Source: Alphaproteobacteria bacterium SO-S41 (GTDB taxonomy: Bacteria; Pseudomonadota; Alphaproteobacteria; Micropepsales; Micropepsaceae). From it: DNA of 64,000 bases. The number at the start of each line of letters is the position of its first letter. Within the stretch, counting starts at the first letter, position 1. The notes under the pieces are model-generated. The model was not told the origin of the DNA. It saw only the letters and a list, made by a program, of their open reading frames with translations, and made no database searches. The stretch is from contig AP024629.1 in the NCBI GenBank assembly GCA_019670725.1, positions 2,728,001-2,792,000 on the forward strand. Direction: 5' to 3'. Of the stretch, positions 43,058 to 51,169 are shown in pieces. Both the position numbers and the translations under genes were made by a program.

Positions 43058-43525
43058 TCACGCGCGGGTGAACCACATCCGCCAGTTCGTCTCCCACGAG
43101 CGGCCGTCGTCCGCGGACGATGCCTGCTCCCAGCGGCAGTGGGTGTCGTCGTCCACGGTCCATGAGAAGCGGGTAAGCGTTTTGACGCCGTCCGCTTCTT
43201 CTTCCGAATAGAATGTGCCCTCGTTTCCGGCGAAACCGCCGACGACCGGGGAGCCCACCGTCGCCGGCCAACGGGCGTCCACCCAGAAAATCGACCATAC
43301 GGCGCGCGCGGGGTCGAAGGTCCTGAGGCCGACCGCGCGATACTCGGTGGTCTCGCGTCGCCACACATGGTCTTCCAGATTCGCCTGGCCGCCCATGGCC
43401 TTGCGCATCGAGCACTCGCCCTCGAACGTCGCCCACCCGCCATCGCGCGTGCGCGCCTCGTGCCGGACGGTCCAATGGCCTTCCTGGAAGTCGAAGTCGC
43501 CGACGGCGCCGGTCACGGTGATCAT
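43058..43525 (-). CDS. DUF1579-like protein, tandem copy 2 (no signal peptide)
   Basis: 155 residues: DFDFQEGHWTVRHEARTRDGGWATFEGECSMRKAMGGQANLEDHVW..., TFDPARAVWSIFWVDARWPATVGSPVVGGFAGNEGTFYSEEEADG, CRWEQASSADDGRSWETNWRMWFTRA. It resembles small beta-barrel DUF1579-like proteins and is a paralogue of its upstream neighbour, sharing FDF..G.W, FEGE, FWV and the C-terminal CRW-Q-S-DDG..WE.NW block. It overlaps that gene by 4 bp (ATGA) but lacks the export signal, so one paralogue may act in the cytoplasm. Role unknown. Confidence 0.75.
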   Translation of the reverse strand: MITVTGAVGDFDFQEGHWTVRHEARTRDGGWATFEGECSMRKAMGGQANLEDHVWRRETTEYRAVGLRTFDPARAVWSIFWVDARWPATVGSPVVGGFAGNEGTFYSEEEADGVKTLTRFSWTVDDDTHCRWEQASSADDGRSWETNWRMWFTRA

Positions 43526-44094
43526 ACCTTCGTCCAGTCCATCAGCCAGTTTTCCTCCCAGGTCTTGCCGTCGTCCCAGGACACCGCCTGATACCAGCGG
43601 CAGGAGGCCGGGGTAATGCGGTCCCAGACGCCCTTCACCTTGATGGGCTTGTCGCCGTCCATGTCGTCGGCGGAGAAGATGCCCTCGCCATTCTCGAAAC
43701 TGCCGGTCATGCCGGGCGGGGTGAGGACGCCGCTTTTGCCGTTCACCCAGAAATCGGTCCAGACCTTGGCGGTAACGTCGAGCAGGCGGAGCCCCATGCC
43801 GCTGAAATCTCGGGCGGGGATGCGCAGTTCCTCAATGCTGGCGACGCCGCCGAGAATGGTCCAGCAGGTTGCCTCGCCCTCGAATTCGTCCCAGTCCTGG
43901 GTGTGGGCGGTCTTCAGCCGCTTGTGCTTGATCGCCCAGTTGCCCGCGAGGAAGTCGAAATCGCCGGGCTTGCCGGGGGTGGGGTTTGGAACGGCCGCCG
44001 CGGACGGTCCGAGCCCCAAGGCGCTCGCGGCGGCAAGAGCGGCGGTCGCCTGAAGCAGGGTACGGCGCGGGATTTCGAGTGGCGTGTCGGTCAT
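43522..44094 (-). CDS. DUF1579-like exported protein, tandem copy 1 (Tat-like signal)
   Basis: 190 residues. The N-terminus IPRRTLLQATAALAAASALGLGPSAAA has twin arginines and a hydrophobic stretch, a plausible Tat signal. The domain reads GDFDFLAGNWAIKHKRLK..WDEFEGEATCWTILGGVASIEELRIPARDFSGMGLRLLDVTAKVWTDFWVNG..., ending CRWYQAVSWDDGKTWEENWLMDWTKV. Closely similar to the adjacent copy. A perfect palindrome at 44137-44157, 43 bp upstream, suggests regulated expression. Function unknown. Confidence 0.75.
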   Translation of the reverse strand: MTDTPLEIPRRTLLQATAALAAASALGLGPSAAAVPNPTPGKPGDFDFLAGNWAIKHKRLKTAHTQDWDEFEGEATCWTILGGVASIEELRIPARDFSGMGLRLLDVTAKVWTDFWVNGKSGVLTPPGMTGSFENGEGIFSADDMDGDKPIKVKGVWDRITPASCRWYQAVSWDDGKTWEENWLMDWTKV

Positions 44095-44136
44095 GCGGAC
44101 CTCCTGACGGAAAGTCCCACAGGTCTACGCGCCATA

Positions 44137-44157
44137 ACCTGACACCTACTGTCAGGT
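44137..44157. promoter_or_regulatory. Perfect palindromic operator upstream of the DUF1579-like pair
   Basis: ACCTGACA (44137-44144) and TGTCAGGT (44150-44157) are perfect inverted 8-mers with spacer CCTAC. The position, just ahead of the reverse-strand DUF1579-like operon and behind the gene at 44169, fits an operator for a dimeric repressor or activator. The cognate regulator is not in the window. Confidence 0.6.
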
Positions 44158-44168
44158 ATTCTGCGCGT

Positions 44169-44729
44169 TCATCGCCACGCCGACACGCCGAAGCGGATCA
44201 GCAGGTCGCCCCGGAGCCCGCCAATCAGCCGGCCTCGGCCCCGGAAGGTGAGCGCTGCAGCGACGATCCGCCCTTCCTTCTGCAGGGTTTGTGCACGGCG
44301 GGCGGCGTGGCCGAGGCGGTCCCAGACGGCGTTCGGCCCCTCTTCCAACGTCGGCAGCGGCATGGTGGCCAGCCCGGCGGCGAGCGCGGCGGCCGGCTGG
44401 TCCCATGGGCCGACGACGGCCGCCGCGTCCAGGGCGGTGCCCTGAGCGACGGCGATCGCAACGCGCAGGGGTTCGATTCCCGTAGGAACTAGGCTGCGCG
44501 CCACCTCCCACGCGAAATCGCTGTCGCCGGCCTCCAGTGGGATGGCCGCGCCCGGCGGCAGATAGAGCAGCAGCGCGCCGCCGCTTGCCAAAACATGCCA
44601 TGCCGCCGGCGCTGACTCGGCTGCGGCGGCCAACACGGTCAGGGGTTCCGCAGCGCCATCGATTGCCGTCGCCGCGCCGCTGATCAGCCGCCCGCCACCG
44701 GACAAATCTCGGCCCTGAAAGTCGCTCAC
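44169..44729 (-). CDS. Hypothetical Ala-rich protein
   Basis: 186 residues, very rich in Ala, Leu and Gly: LTVLAAAAESAPAAWHVLASGGALLLYLPPGAAIPLEAGDSDFAWEVARSLVP, then IAVAQGTALDAAAVVGPWDQPAAALAAGLATMPLPTLEEGPNAVWDRLGHAARRAQTLQKEGRIVAAALTFRGRGRLIGG. Part is hydrophobic, but no clean membrane helix stands out. No family recognised. It is divergent from the chorismate mutase. Another open frame on the other strand is weaker. Confidence 0.5.
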   Translation of the reverse strand: MSDFQGRDLSGGGRLISGAATAIDGAAEPLTVLAAAAESAPAAWHVLASGGALLLYLPPGAAIPLEAGDSDFAWEVARSLVPTGIEPLRVAIAVAQGTALDAAAVVGPWDQPAAALAAGLATMPLPTLEEGPNAVWDRLGHAARRAQTLQKEGRIVAAALTFRGRGRLIGGLRGDLLIRFGVSAWR

Positions 44730-44788
44730 CCGAACCTACAGGCCGCAGCGCGATTGCACCGTCAAGCCCGCGCTGACATAAGCGCGCC

Positions 44789-45118
44789 ATGCCAGACGCC
44801 CCTGCCTCCACCACGACCATCGTGGCGCCCCGGGATTGCGCCGACATGCCGGCCCTGCGCGCCCAGATCGACCGGGTCGATCGCGCGCTCGTCGCGCTGA
44901 TCGCCGAACGCACCGGCTATATTTCCCGCGCCGCCGAGATCAAGCAGCGCCGCGACACCGTGCACGATGCCGCGCGGATCGAGGATGTCGTGGCGAAAGT
45001 GAAGCGCACGGCCGCCGAACTCGGCGCGCCGGAAGCACTGGTGGAAGCGGTCTGGCGCGAACTGATCGCGCGCTCGATCGCCCATGAATACGTGAAGTTC
45101 GACGCGAAGACGGGTTAG
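44789..45118 (+). CDS. Chorismate mutase (AroQ fold)
   Basis: 109 residues of the all-helical AroQ-type chorismate mutase: MPALRAQIDRVDRALVALIAERTGYISRAAEIKQRR, DAARIEDVVAKVKRTAAELGAPEALVEAVWRELIARSIAHEY. The helix-1 R-x-x-I-D and the R/K residues at the active site are present. It makes prephenate for Phe/Tyr synthesis; an isochorismate-pyruvate lyase (PchB-like) role cannot be excluded from sequence alone. Stands alone between divergent and convergent neighbours. Confidence 0.87.
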   Translation: MPDAPASTTTIVAPRDCADMPALRAQIDRVDRALVALIAERTGYISRAAEIKQRRDTVHDAARIEDVVAKVKRTAAELGAPEALVEAVWRELIARSIAHEYVKFDAKTG

Positions 45119-45146
45119 GCAGACGCGCCGATCCTCCCTTCCACGC

Positions 45147-45250
45147 CATGGTGAGGTGCGAAGCGCCCACGCGCGGAGCCTCGAACCACGCACACTGATG
45201 CAGCGTGCGTCCTTCAAGACGCGGCCTGACGGCCGCTCCTCAGGATGACG
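45147..45250. repeat. Dispersed palindromic repeat, family 3, copy 1
   Basis: Contains GCCTCGAACCACGCAC, GTGCGTCCTTCAAGACGC and CCGCTCCTCAGGATGACG. All three occur, largely reverse-complemented, in the copy at 48528-48646. Located between convergent genes. Non-coding. Confidence 0.7.
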
Positions 45251-45270
45251 GAAAGTGGAGAGGCCGAAGG

Positions 45271-45618
45271 CTAGACCGTCTCGCCCAGCTCGGTCGCGAT
45301 TTCGGCGGCGACGGCGGCGTAGGTGACATTCAGCCGGTCGAGCGCGGCAAAGCGGCCGGTCATGTTGCTGAAGTCGGCCTTCTCGACATCGGCGGCGGCA
45401 TCCGCCGCGGCCCAGGCGCCGATGCCGCGCGCGGCGCCTTTGATGCCGTGCGCGGTGTCTTTCCAGGTCTTGGGATCCTGGGCTTCCGCGAGCACCACGA
45501 GGAGCTGCGAGATCTGCCCCTTGAACAGGCGCAGCACCTCGCGAATGAGGTCCTGATCGCCCGCCGTATAGGCATCGAGATGATTGAAATCGATCGCGCG
45601 CACGGCTTGGGCAGACAT
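45271..45618 (-). CDS. Single-domain histidine phosphotransfer (HPt) protein
   Basis: 115 residues, one four-helix HPt domain. The phosphorylated His is H57 in AHGIKGAARGIGAWAAADAAADVEKA. It would relay phosphate between a hybrid kinase and a response regulator; no kinase or regulator lies next to it, so partners are unknown. A common orphan arrangement in Alphaproteobacteria. Confidence 0.87.
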   Translation of the reverse strand: MSAQAVRAIDFNHLDAYTAGDQDLIREVLRLFKGQISQLLVVLAEAQDPKTWKDTAHGIKGAARGIGAWAAADAAADVEKADFSNMTGRFAALDRLNVTYAAVAAEIATELGETV

Positions 45619-45723
45619 GGTCAGGATTCTCCTGACGCTGAATCTACCTCAAAACCGCTGAAGTCCCGTTAACGACAGTGTGACGGTGCGGTGCAGAATT
45701 TATGTGCGTTTGCGAGCGCCGGA

Positions 45724-46041
45724 TTAGCGAACGACCGATGAGAGCGACGACTTGCCGGTGATTTCGATGACCGCGTCGCGCGCGTCGGGGCAGACGGGTT
45801 GGGTCAACTCGTCCGCCTTGCCCGCGAATTCGCCGAGATAGGTCATGTCGTCGCCGAACTCCTCGGCGAGGCCGAAGACCACCCACATCTGCATCGTGTC
45901 GGGATCGGGCTTTTCGACCTTGGCTTTCGCCACCACGGTCTCCAGCACCTTGCAGACCCGCACGACCTTCGGGTCATCGGCGGCGCGGACGGAGGTTCCG
46001 AGCAACAGCGCGGCGAGGGACAGAACGGCGATGGCGCGCAT
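45724..46041 (-). CDS. Small exported hypothetical protein
   Basis: 105 residues with a signal peptide (RAIAVLSLAALLLGTSVRA) and a short acidic domain (VVRVCKVLETVVAKAKVEKPDPDTMQMWVVFGLAEEFGDDMTYLGEFAGKADELTQPVCPDARDAVIEITG). Two Cys residues may form a disulfide. No family recognised. Probably periplasmic. Confidence 0.6.
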   Translation of the reverse strand: MRAIAVLSLAALLLGTSVRAADDPKVVRVCKVLETVVAKAKVEKPDPDTMQMWVVFGLAEEFGDDMTYLGEFAGKADELTQPVCPDARDAVIEITGKSSLSSVVR

Positions 46042-46103
46042 GAAGCTCTCCTATGTGAGAGCAAAAGCTACGCGGCCTTGGCCAGGGAGCCAAGCGTCCG
46101 GCG

Positions 46104-46352
46104 CTAAGCGACGACCTGCCGGCCCATGTCGGTAATGCGGCAGACCAACCAGTCCGGTTTCAGCGGATTGTTGAACCAGGGGGTGGCCCAGCCCTGGGCG
46201 AGGCAGGCGCGGATAATGCGCGGCTCGATCGCCTGGCCGTCATCGTCGAACAAAGGCAGCTTGCCGCCCGGCTGGGTCAGCGCCCGCTTGAGATAGCTCC
46301 GCTGTGCAGGAGTCGGCGCCCAAAGGGCCCGACCTTCTTCCATCGCCGCCAT
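46104..46352 (-). CDS. Small hypothetical protein
   Basis: 82 residues, basic and Trp-containing: ALWAPTPAQRSYLKRALTQPGGKLPLFDDDGQAIEPRIIRACLAQGWATPWFNNPLKPDWLVCRITDMGRQVVA. The pattern resembles small winged-helix-like proteins (a helix then 'CRITDMGRQVV' as a wing), but no family is identified. Starts near 46352, divergent from the TipN-like gene. Confidence 0.6.
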   Translation of the reverse strand: MAAMEEGRALWAPTPAQRSYLKRALTQPGGKLPLFDDDGQAIEPRIIRACLAQGWATPWFNNPLKPDWLVCRITDMGRQVVA

Positions 46353-46486
46353 GACGCCCCACTTCGATCATACGCTGAGCGGCTGAGCCGCTTCATTAAC
46401 CCGCATGATCCACCATTCGTGTTAAGATTGGCTCAAGCTGAACGCGGCGGCAACGCTGTTTGGCGGGTGGACCCTCGGATCGCACG

Positions 46487-48523
46487 ATGGAATTGAAAGA
46501 CGTTGCAGCGATGCACATCCCGCCGGCACCGGGCCAGGCGGCCGCGCCGGCGTTTTCTGACGAGTTCGCCGATCACGGCCGGCGCTATGCCCTGCGCCAC
46601 CCCAGCCGCACGCCCTATGTCATCGCCGGCGTGGTCAGCGCGTTCTGGATCGGCGCGGCGGCGGCCTTCGCCGTCGGCTATATCGGCGTAGACGGACTCC
46701 TTGCCCTCGACTGGCCGTGGCTTGCCGGACTCTTCTTCGCCTTCGCCTTCCCGGTCGCCTTTGTCTGGTTCGCGGCGCAGATCTCGCGCCGGGCACAGGG
46801 GCTGCAGATGGCGAGCGCCGACATGATGCAGATCGCCGCGCGCCTCGTCGAACCGGACGCCGCCGCGGGACGCGAGATCACGCGGCTCGGCCGCGCGGTC
46901 CGTCGCGAGATCGATGCGCTCAACACCGGCCTCGAAGGCGCGCTGATCCGCGTGCGCACGCTGGAGACCTCGATCGCCGAACAGATGAGCGCGATCGAAG
47001 GCACCGCGCGGACGCTGGAAGAGCGCGGCGATTCCATCCGCGCCACCCTGCGCGAGGAACGCGAGAGCCTCGCCTCGTTTACCCATGCGATGGCGTCCGA
47101 CGCCGACCGGATGGGCGAACACGTCCGCACGCGCGGCCAGGCGCTGCGCGATCTCGCCAAGCAGGCGAGCGCCGACGTGCTGGCGGCGCAGGAACAGATC
47201 GACGCGCGCGCCGTGACGCTGCGCAACGCGCTGGAGGCGTCGGCCTCCGCCGCGCACACCAACGCACATACCGCCGATCGCGGCGCAGCGGCGCTGATCG
47301 CGGCGGCCGAACAACTCGACGGGCGGCTCGAGAGCTTCCTCCAGCGCGGCGAACGCCAGCGCGGTGCGCTCGCCGAGGCGGTCTCGTCGCTGAAAGCCGA
47401 GACGCAGTCGCTGGAACAATCGCTCGGCCGCAACATCGACGCGCTCGGCGGCATGGGCCAGGCGCTGGCCGAACAGACGCGGCGCGCCGATACCGTCGCC
47501 TCCGACATCGCGCGGCGCGGCGAGGCGGTCTCCGGTGCGCTCGGCGCCCGGGCCGAAGCGATCGCGGCAACCTTTGCAGGCCAGGTCGAGCGGCTCGACA
47601 GCGCCGCGGCCTCCGCCGAGGCGCGCCTGAAAGATGCCGCGGCGGCGGCCGCCGATGCGGCCGAGCATGTCCGCGCGGCCTTCGACATGGCGGCGCGCGG
47701 TGCGACCTCCGCCTCCGAGCACAGCGGCACGGTCGCGACCTCGGCGGTCGATGCGATCAATGTGGCGCTCCAGGCGCTCGGCACGAAGACGCAGGAAGCG
47801 CGTCAGGCCGCGATGGAGGCGATCGCGGAATTCAAGGCCGAGGCCGACGCCCTGCCCGGCCTCGTCGCCGAGAAACTGAAGGCGATGAAGGCCGAGGAAC
47901 TCGTTGCCGCCGCTGAACCGCCGCCGGCGGAACCGGAGCCCGAGGCCGCCGCCCTGCCCGCGCCTGCCATCGCGCTGACCGACGGCACCCAGCAGAGCGG
48001 CAAGCCCGAATGGTTCGGCTTCGCGCGCAAGCTCGCCGGCCTCATCCGCCGCGAGCCGGATGCCGCATCGGCGTCGGACTGGCGGCTCAGCACGGCGCTC
48101 GCCAATGTCGATGACCGGCCGCTCGCGCCCCGCGCGCAGCAGAGCCAGAAGACCTCGGTCGATCTGCACCGCGAGGCGCTGCATGTGGTGGAGAAGCTCC
48201 AGGCACTGGCGATCGATCTCGACCGCGCCCTCGGCGACGATCCCGCGCCCGATCTCTGGCGGCGTTATGTCGGCGGCGAGCGCAGCGTTTTCACGCGGCG
48301 GCTGGTCTCGACCATCGGCCGCGACGGCGCCGACCGGATCGCCCAGCGCTATGCCGCGGATACCGATTTCCGCCACCACGCCGATCGCTACATGACCGAG
48401 TTCGAAGGCCTGCTCGACGACGCCGCCTCGCGCGACCGCGACCAGGTGCTGGCGGAGACGTTCCTGACGTCGCAGACCGGACGGCTTTACCTGCTGCTCG
48501 CGGCGGCGACGGGGCGGCTGTAG
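46487..48523 (+). CDS. TipN-like polarity/coiled-coil membrane protein
   Basis: About 678 residues. Two membrane helices are near the N-terminus (TPYVIAGVVSAFWIGAAAAFAVGYIGV and WLAGLFFAFAFPVAFVWFAAQI), followed by about 400 residues of Ala/Glu-rich coiled coil, a Pro-rich linker, and a conserved C-terminal domain (WFGFARKLAGLIRREP, LQALAIDLDRALGDDPAPDLWRRYVGGERSVFTRRLV, ETFLTSQTGRLYLLLAAATGRL). This layout matches Caulobacter TipN, a birth-scar polarity marker, though shorter. The start is uncertain (TTG at 46460 or ATG at 46487). Likely a cell-polarity factor; the role is inferred from architecture. Confidence 0.7.
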   Translation: MELKDVAAMHIPPAPGQAAAPAFSDEFADHGRRYALRHPSRTPYVIAGVVSAFWIGAAAAFAVGYIGVDGLLALDWPWLAGLFFAFAFPVAFVWFAAQISRRAQGLQMASADMMQIAARLVEPDAAAGREITRLGRAVRREIDALNTGLEGALIRVRTLETSIAEQMSAIEGTARTLEERGDSIRATLREERESLASFTHAMASDADRMGEHVRTRGQALRDLAKQASADVLAAQEQIDARAVTLRNALEASASAAHTNAHTADRGAAALIAAAEQLDGRLESFLQRGERQRGALAEAVSSLKAETQSLEQSLGRNIDALGGMGQALAEQTRRADTVASDIARRGEAVSGALGARAEAIAATFAGQVERLDSAAASAEARLKDAAAAAADAAEHVRAAFDMAARGATSASEHSGTVATSAVDAINVALQALGTKTQEARQAAMEAIAEFKAEADALPGLVAEKLKAMKAEELVAAAEPPPAEPEPEAAALPAPAIALTDGTQQSGKPEWFGFARKLAGLIRREPDAASASDWRLSTALANVDDRPLAPRAQQSQKTSVDLHREALHVVEKLQALAIDLDRALGDDPAPDLWRRYVGGERSVFTRRLVSTIGRDGADRIAQRYAADTDFRHHADRYMTEFEGLLDDAASRDRDQVLAETFLTSQTGRLYLLLAAATGRL

Positions 48524-48527
48524 GGGC

Positions 48528-48646
48528 AGTGCGTGGTTCGAGGCTGCGCGCGTACCGCGTTCCGCACCTCACCATGACGGACACTTGGGATAGCTGAACG
48601 CCCGTCATCCTGAGGAGCGGTCGAAGACCGCGTCTCGAAGGACGCA
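48528..48646. repeat. Dispersed palindromic repeat, family 3, copy 2
   Basis: Contains GTGCGTGGTTCGAGGC, CGTCATCCTGAGGAGCGG and GCGTCTCGAAGGACGCAC, each the near-exact reverse complement of a segment of the copy at 45147-45250. It fills the gap between convergent genes. Confidence 0.7.
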
Positions 48647-48662
48647 CCGAAGCGGACGCCCC

Positions 48663-49295
48663 CTACTCCTCGACGTAGCGCTTGCGGTCCTTGGCGCCTT
48701 CGTTGAGCACCCAGGTGACGGTGCGCTTCAGCACCTTGCCCAGCGAGACATCGAAGGCGGCGACGACGTCGGCAGGCTTGTCGCTGGCCGCGATCGTGCT
48801 GGCTGCGACCGTGGTCGCCGCGACAATGCCGCCGGAGGACTGGCGTACCAACTTCACGACGATGCGGACGGCGGCGGCGGTGCCCTCGGCGGTCGAGATC
48901 GCCTCGAACTCGCGGAGTTCGGAGGTCAGGACGTAATCGCCGGTGAGGCCGATCGAGCGGCGGCCGACGCCGATGATCTTGCCGGAGTTCTCGAAGGATT
49001 CGACCAGCAGGGTCTGGATCAGCGCCGGCGCGCGGTCGGTCCACTTCACGCCGGGGAAATACTGCATCTCCAGCGCCTGAGGCCGGATCGCGATGCGGTC
49101 GGTGTTGATGGCGTTCGGCGTCGTCGGCTCCTCGACGACGAGCTGCCAGCTCACCGACGGCGCGGGATCGTCGAACGTGTTCTTCGGCGACAGGTCGTAG
49201 AGGACCGGCGGATCGGACGACAGCAACGAGCACCCGGCGAGCGCCAGGGGTGCCGCGAGGCCGGCCAGGATCGAGAGCAGGCGATTGCGAGCCAT
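48663..49295 (-). CDS. ABC-type transport auxiliary lipoprotein (PqiC/DUF330-like)
   Basis: 210 residues. The lipobox LALAGC at the end of the signal peptide marks an outer-membrane lipoprotein. The mature part (PPVLYDLSPKNTFDD...SWQLVVEEPTTPNAINTDRIAIRPQALEMQYFPGVKWTDRAPALIQTLLVESFENSGKIIGVGRRSIGLTGDYVLTSELREFEA) is the ABC transport auxiliary component seen with MCE operons. It overlaps the MlaD stop as TAATG and is last in the operon. It may bridge the MCE protein to the outer membrane. Confidence 0.88.
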   Translation of the reverse strand: MARNRLLSILAGLAAPLALAGCSLLSSDPPVLYDLSPKNTFDDPAPSVSWQLVVEEPTTPNAINTDRIAIRPQALEMQYFPGVKWTDRAPALIQTLLVESFENSGKIIGVGRRSIGLTGDYVLTSELREFEAISTAEGTAAAVRIVVKLVRQSSGGIVAATTVAASTIAASDKPADVVAAFDVSLGKVLKRTVTWVLNEGAKDRKRYVEE

Positions 49296-50209
49296 TATTT
49301 TCCGCCCTTGTATTCCGGCGCGTCGGTGCCGGTCAGGAAGCCGCCCGGGTCACTTTCGATCTTGGAGAAGACACGCTCCAGAGTCTGGGTCAGTGCCCGC
49401 GCTTCCTGGATGAAGGAGGTGAACTGCGTCAGGCCGCCGCGCGCAAAGTCGCGGAAGGCAGGGCGCACCTCGACCAGCATCCGGTCGAGGTCGGCCGCAG
49501 TAGTGGCGATGCCGGTGCCCGCGGCCTTGAGACTCGCGAGGGCCGGGCCGAACTCCTTGCTGGCGTCGGCGACAATGATGTCGACATTCTTGGTGATGGT
49601 ATCGAGCCGCCCCGAGGCGACCTCGATCTTCGCCATCACGGCATCGAGGCGCTGCGAGAACTTGCGGGCGTTGTCGAGCGTCTCGGCGACCGCGGCGCGG
49701 TTCTTGTCGGACAGCAGCGCATTGCCGCGTGCGAGCAGGCTGGCCGCCGAGGCGAGCAGGTTCGGCGCGGTCTCGGCGAGTTCCTGGATGCCGGTGAGGC
49801 GGGCGGGGATGACGGGCAGATGATCCTCGTCCACCGCCGCCAGCGTCTTGCTTTCGGGTGAGCCGCCGGAGAGCTGGACGATGCCGACGCCGGTGAGAAT
49901 GCCGGACTCGATGGAGGCGACGGTGTCTTCCTTCACGGGCGTATCGGCCTGGAGGCGAATGCGCACCCAGACGCGGCGGGGGTCATTCGGATCGAGGCGC
50001 ACATCCGTCACCTCGCCGACCTTGATGCCGGAATAGCGGACTTCGGACGCGACGGAGAGGCCCGAGACGCCGCCCTCGAAGACGATCTCGTAATCGTCGA
50101 AACGCTGCTCGAAGCGGAACTGGCCGAGCCAGGTGAGGAACACGAACGCCGCCAGCACAGTCGCCAGCGTGAACGCACCGATCAGGACGTGATTGGCCTT
50201 GATTTCCAT
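49295..50209 (-). CDS. mlaD: MCE-domain phospholipid transport protein MlaD
   Basis: 304 residues. One N-terminal membrane helix (VLIGAFTLATVLAAFVFLTWLG), then the MCE domain (FEGGVSGLSVASEVRYSGIKVGEVTDVRLDPNDPRRVWVRIRLQADTPVKEDTVASIESGILTGVGIVQLSGG) and a long helical tail (NRAAVAETLDNARKFSQRLDAVMAKIEVASGRLDTITK). MCE proteins form periplasmic tunnels that move lipids between membranes. Third gene of the operon. Confidence 0.93.
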   Translation of the reverse strand: MEIKANHVLIGAFTLATVLAAFVFLTWLGQFRFEQRFDDYEIVFEGGVSGLSVASEVRYSGIKVGEVTDVRLDPNDPRRVWVRIRLQADTPVKEDTVASIESGILTGVGIVQLSGGSPESKTLAAVDEDHLPVIPARLTGIQELAETAPNLLASAASLLARGNALLSDKNRAAVAETLDNARKFSQRLDAVMAKIEVASGRLDTITKNVDIIVADASKEFGPALASLKAAGTGIATTAADLDRMLVEVRPAFRDFARGGLTQFTSFIQEARALTQTLERVFSKIESDPGGFLTGTDAPEYKGGK

Positions 50210-50210
50210 C

Positions 50211-51167
50211 TCAGCGCGCCGCCTTCGCCTTTTCGTCCGCCTTGTCGCCCCAGGCGTCCGTCGCCGCGCGCGCTCTCGGCCCGTGGAAGTACTCGCGAAT
50301 CCACGGATGGTCCTGTTTCAGCATGTCTTTCATGGAGCCTTCAACCAGAACGCGCTTTTCCGCCAGCACCGCAATCCGGTCGCAGATCGCGTGCAGGCTG
50401 TCCAGATCGTGCGTCACCATGAAGACGGTAAGGCCCATCGTGTCCTTGAGCTGAAGAATAAGCTGGTCGAAGGCCGAGGCGCCGATCGGGTCGAGGCCGG
50501 CGGTCGGCTCGTCGAGGAAGACGATTTCGGGGTCGAGGGCCAGCGCCCGGGCAAGGCCCGCGCGCTTCTTCATGCCGCCCGAAAGCTCGGAGGGGAATTT
50601 CGCGCCCGCCTCCTGGGGCAGGCCGACGAGGCCGAGCTTCACCGCGGCGATCTGGTCCATCAGGTCCTGCGGCAGATGCAGGTGCTCGCGCATGGGGACC
50701 TGAATGTTCTGGGCGACGGTGAGGCCGGAGAAGAGCGCGCCTTCCTGAAACAGTACGCCCCAGCGGGTCTCCACCGCCCGGCGCTGCTCGTCGGGCAGCT
50801 TGCGCAGGTTCTGGCCGAACACCTCGATGTCGCCCTCCGCCGGCGTATTCAGTCCGACGATGGAGCGCAGCAACACGGACTTGCCGGTGCCCGACCCGCC
50901 GACGATCCCCAACACTTCGCCGCGATAGACGTCGAGGTCGAGATTCTCATGCACGACCTGCGAGCCGAACTGGTTCTTTAACCCGCGCACCTGGATGACG
51001 ACCTCGCGATCATCGCCGTCGTGAGCGGCGTCGCTCCGGTCCGGGGCGTCCGCCTTGGGCGAGACGCCCTTTTCCGTGTCCGGGCTGACCGGCTCCAGCG
51101 TGTCGGGACGCGGCGTATCGGTGTCCAGCTTTTCGGGCCTGGTCTTTTCCTTGGGGGCATCCGCCAT
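50211..51167 (-). CDS. mlaF: Mla-type ABC transporter ATP-binding protein
   Basis: 318 residues from ATG 51167. An unusual charged N-terminal extension of about 60 residues (TRPEKLDTDTPRPDTLEPVSPDTEKGVSPKADAPDRSDAAHDGDD) precedes the ATPase domain: Walker A GGSGTGKSVLLRSI, LPQEAGAKFPSELSGGMKKRAGLARALALDPEIVFLDEPTAGLDPIGA, and the late MVTHDLDSLHAICDRIAVLAEKRVLVEGSM. A TTG at 51173 would overlap the MlaE stop (TTGA). It powers lipid transport with MlaE. Confidence 0.93.
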   Translation of the reverse strand: MADAPKEKTRPEKLDTDTPRPDTLEPVSPDTEKGVSPKADAPDRSDAAHDGDDREVVIQVRGLKNQFGSQVVHENLDLDVYRGEVLGIVGGSGTGKSVLLRSIVGLNTPAEGDIEVFGQNLRKLPDEQRRAVETRWGVLFQEGALFSGLTVAQNIQVPMREHLHLPQDLMDQIAAVKLGLVGLPQEAGAKFPSELSGGMKKRAGLARALALDPEIVFLDEPTAGLDPIGASAFDQLILQLKDTMGLTVFMVTHDLDSLHAICDRIAVLAEKRVLVEGSMKDMLKQDHPWIREYFHGPRARAATDAWGDKADEKAKAAR

Positions 51168-51169
51168 CG

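Noticed and set aside
46433-48379. Reverse-strand long open frame opposite the TipN-like gene
   Set aside because: Composition is that of an antisense shadow, and the forward product has membrane helices, coiled coil and a conserved C-terminus.
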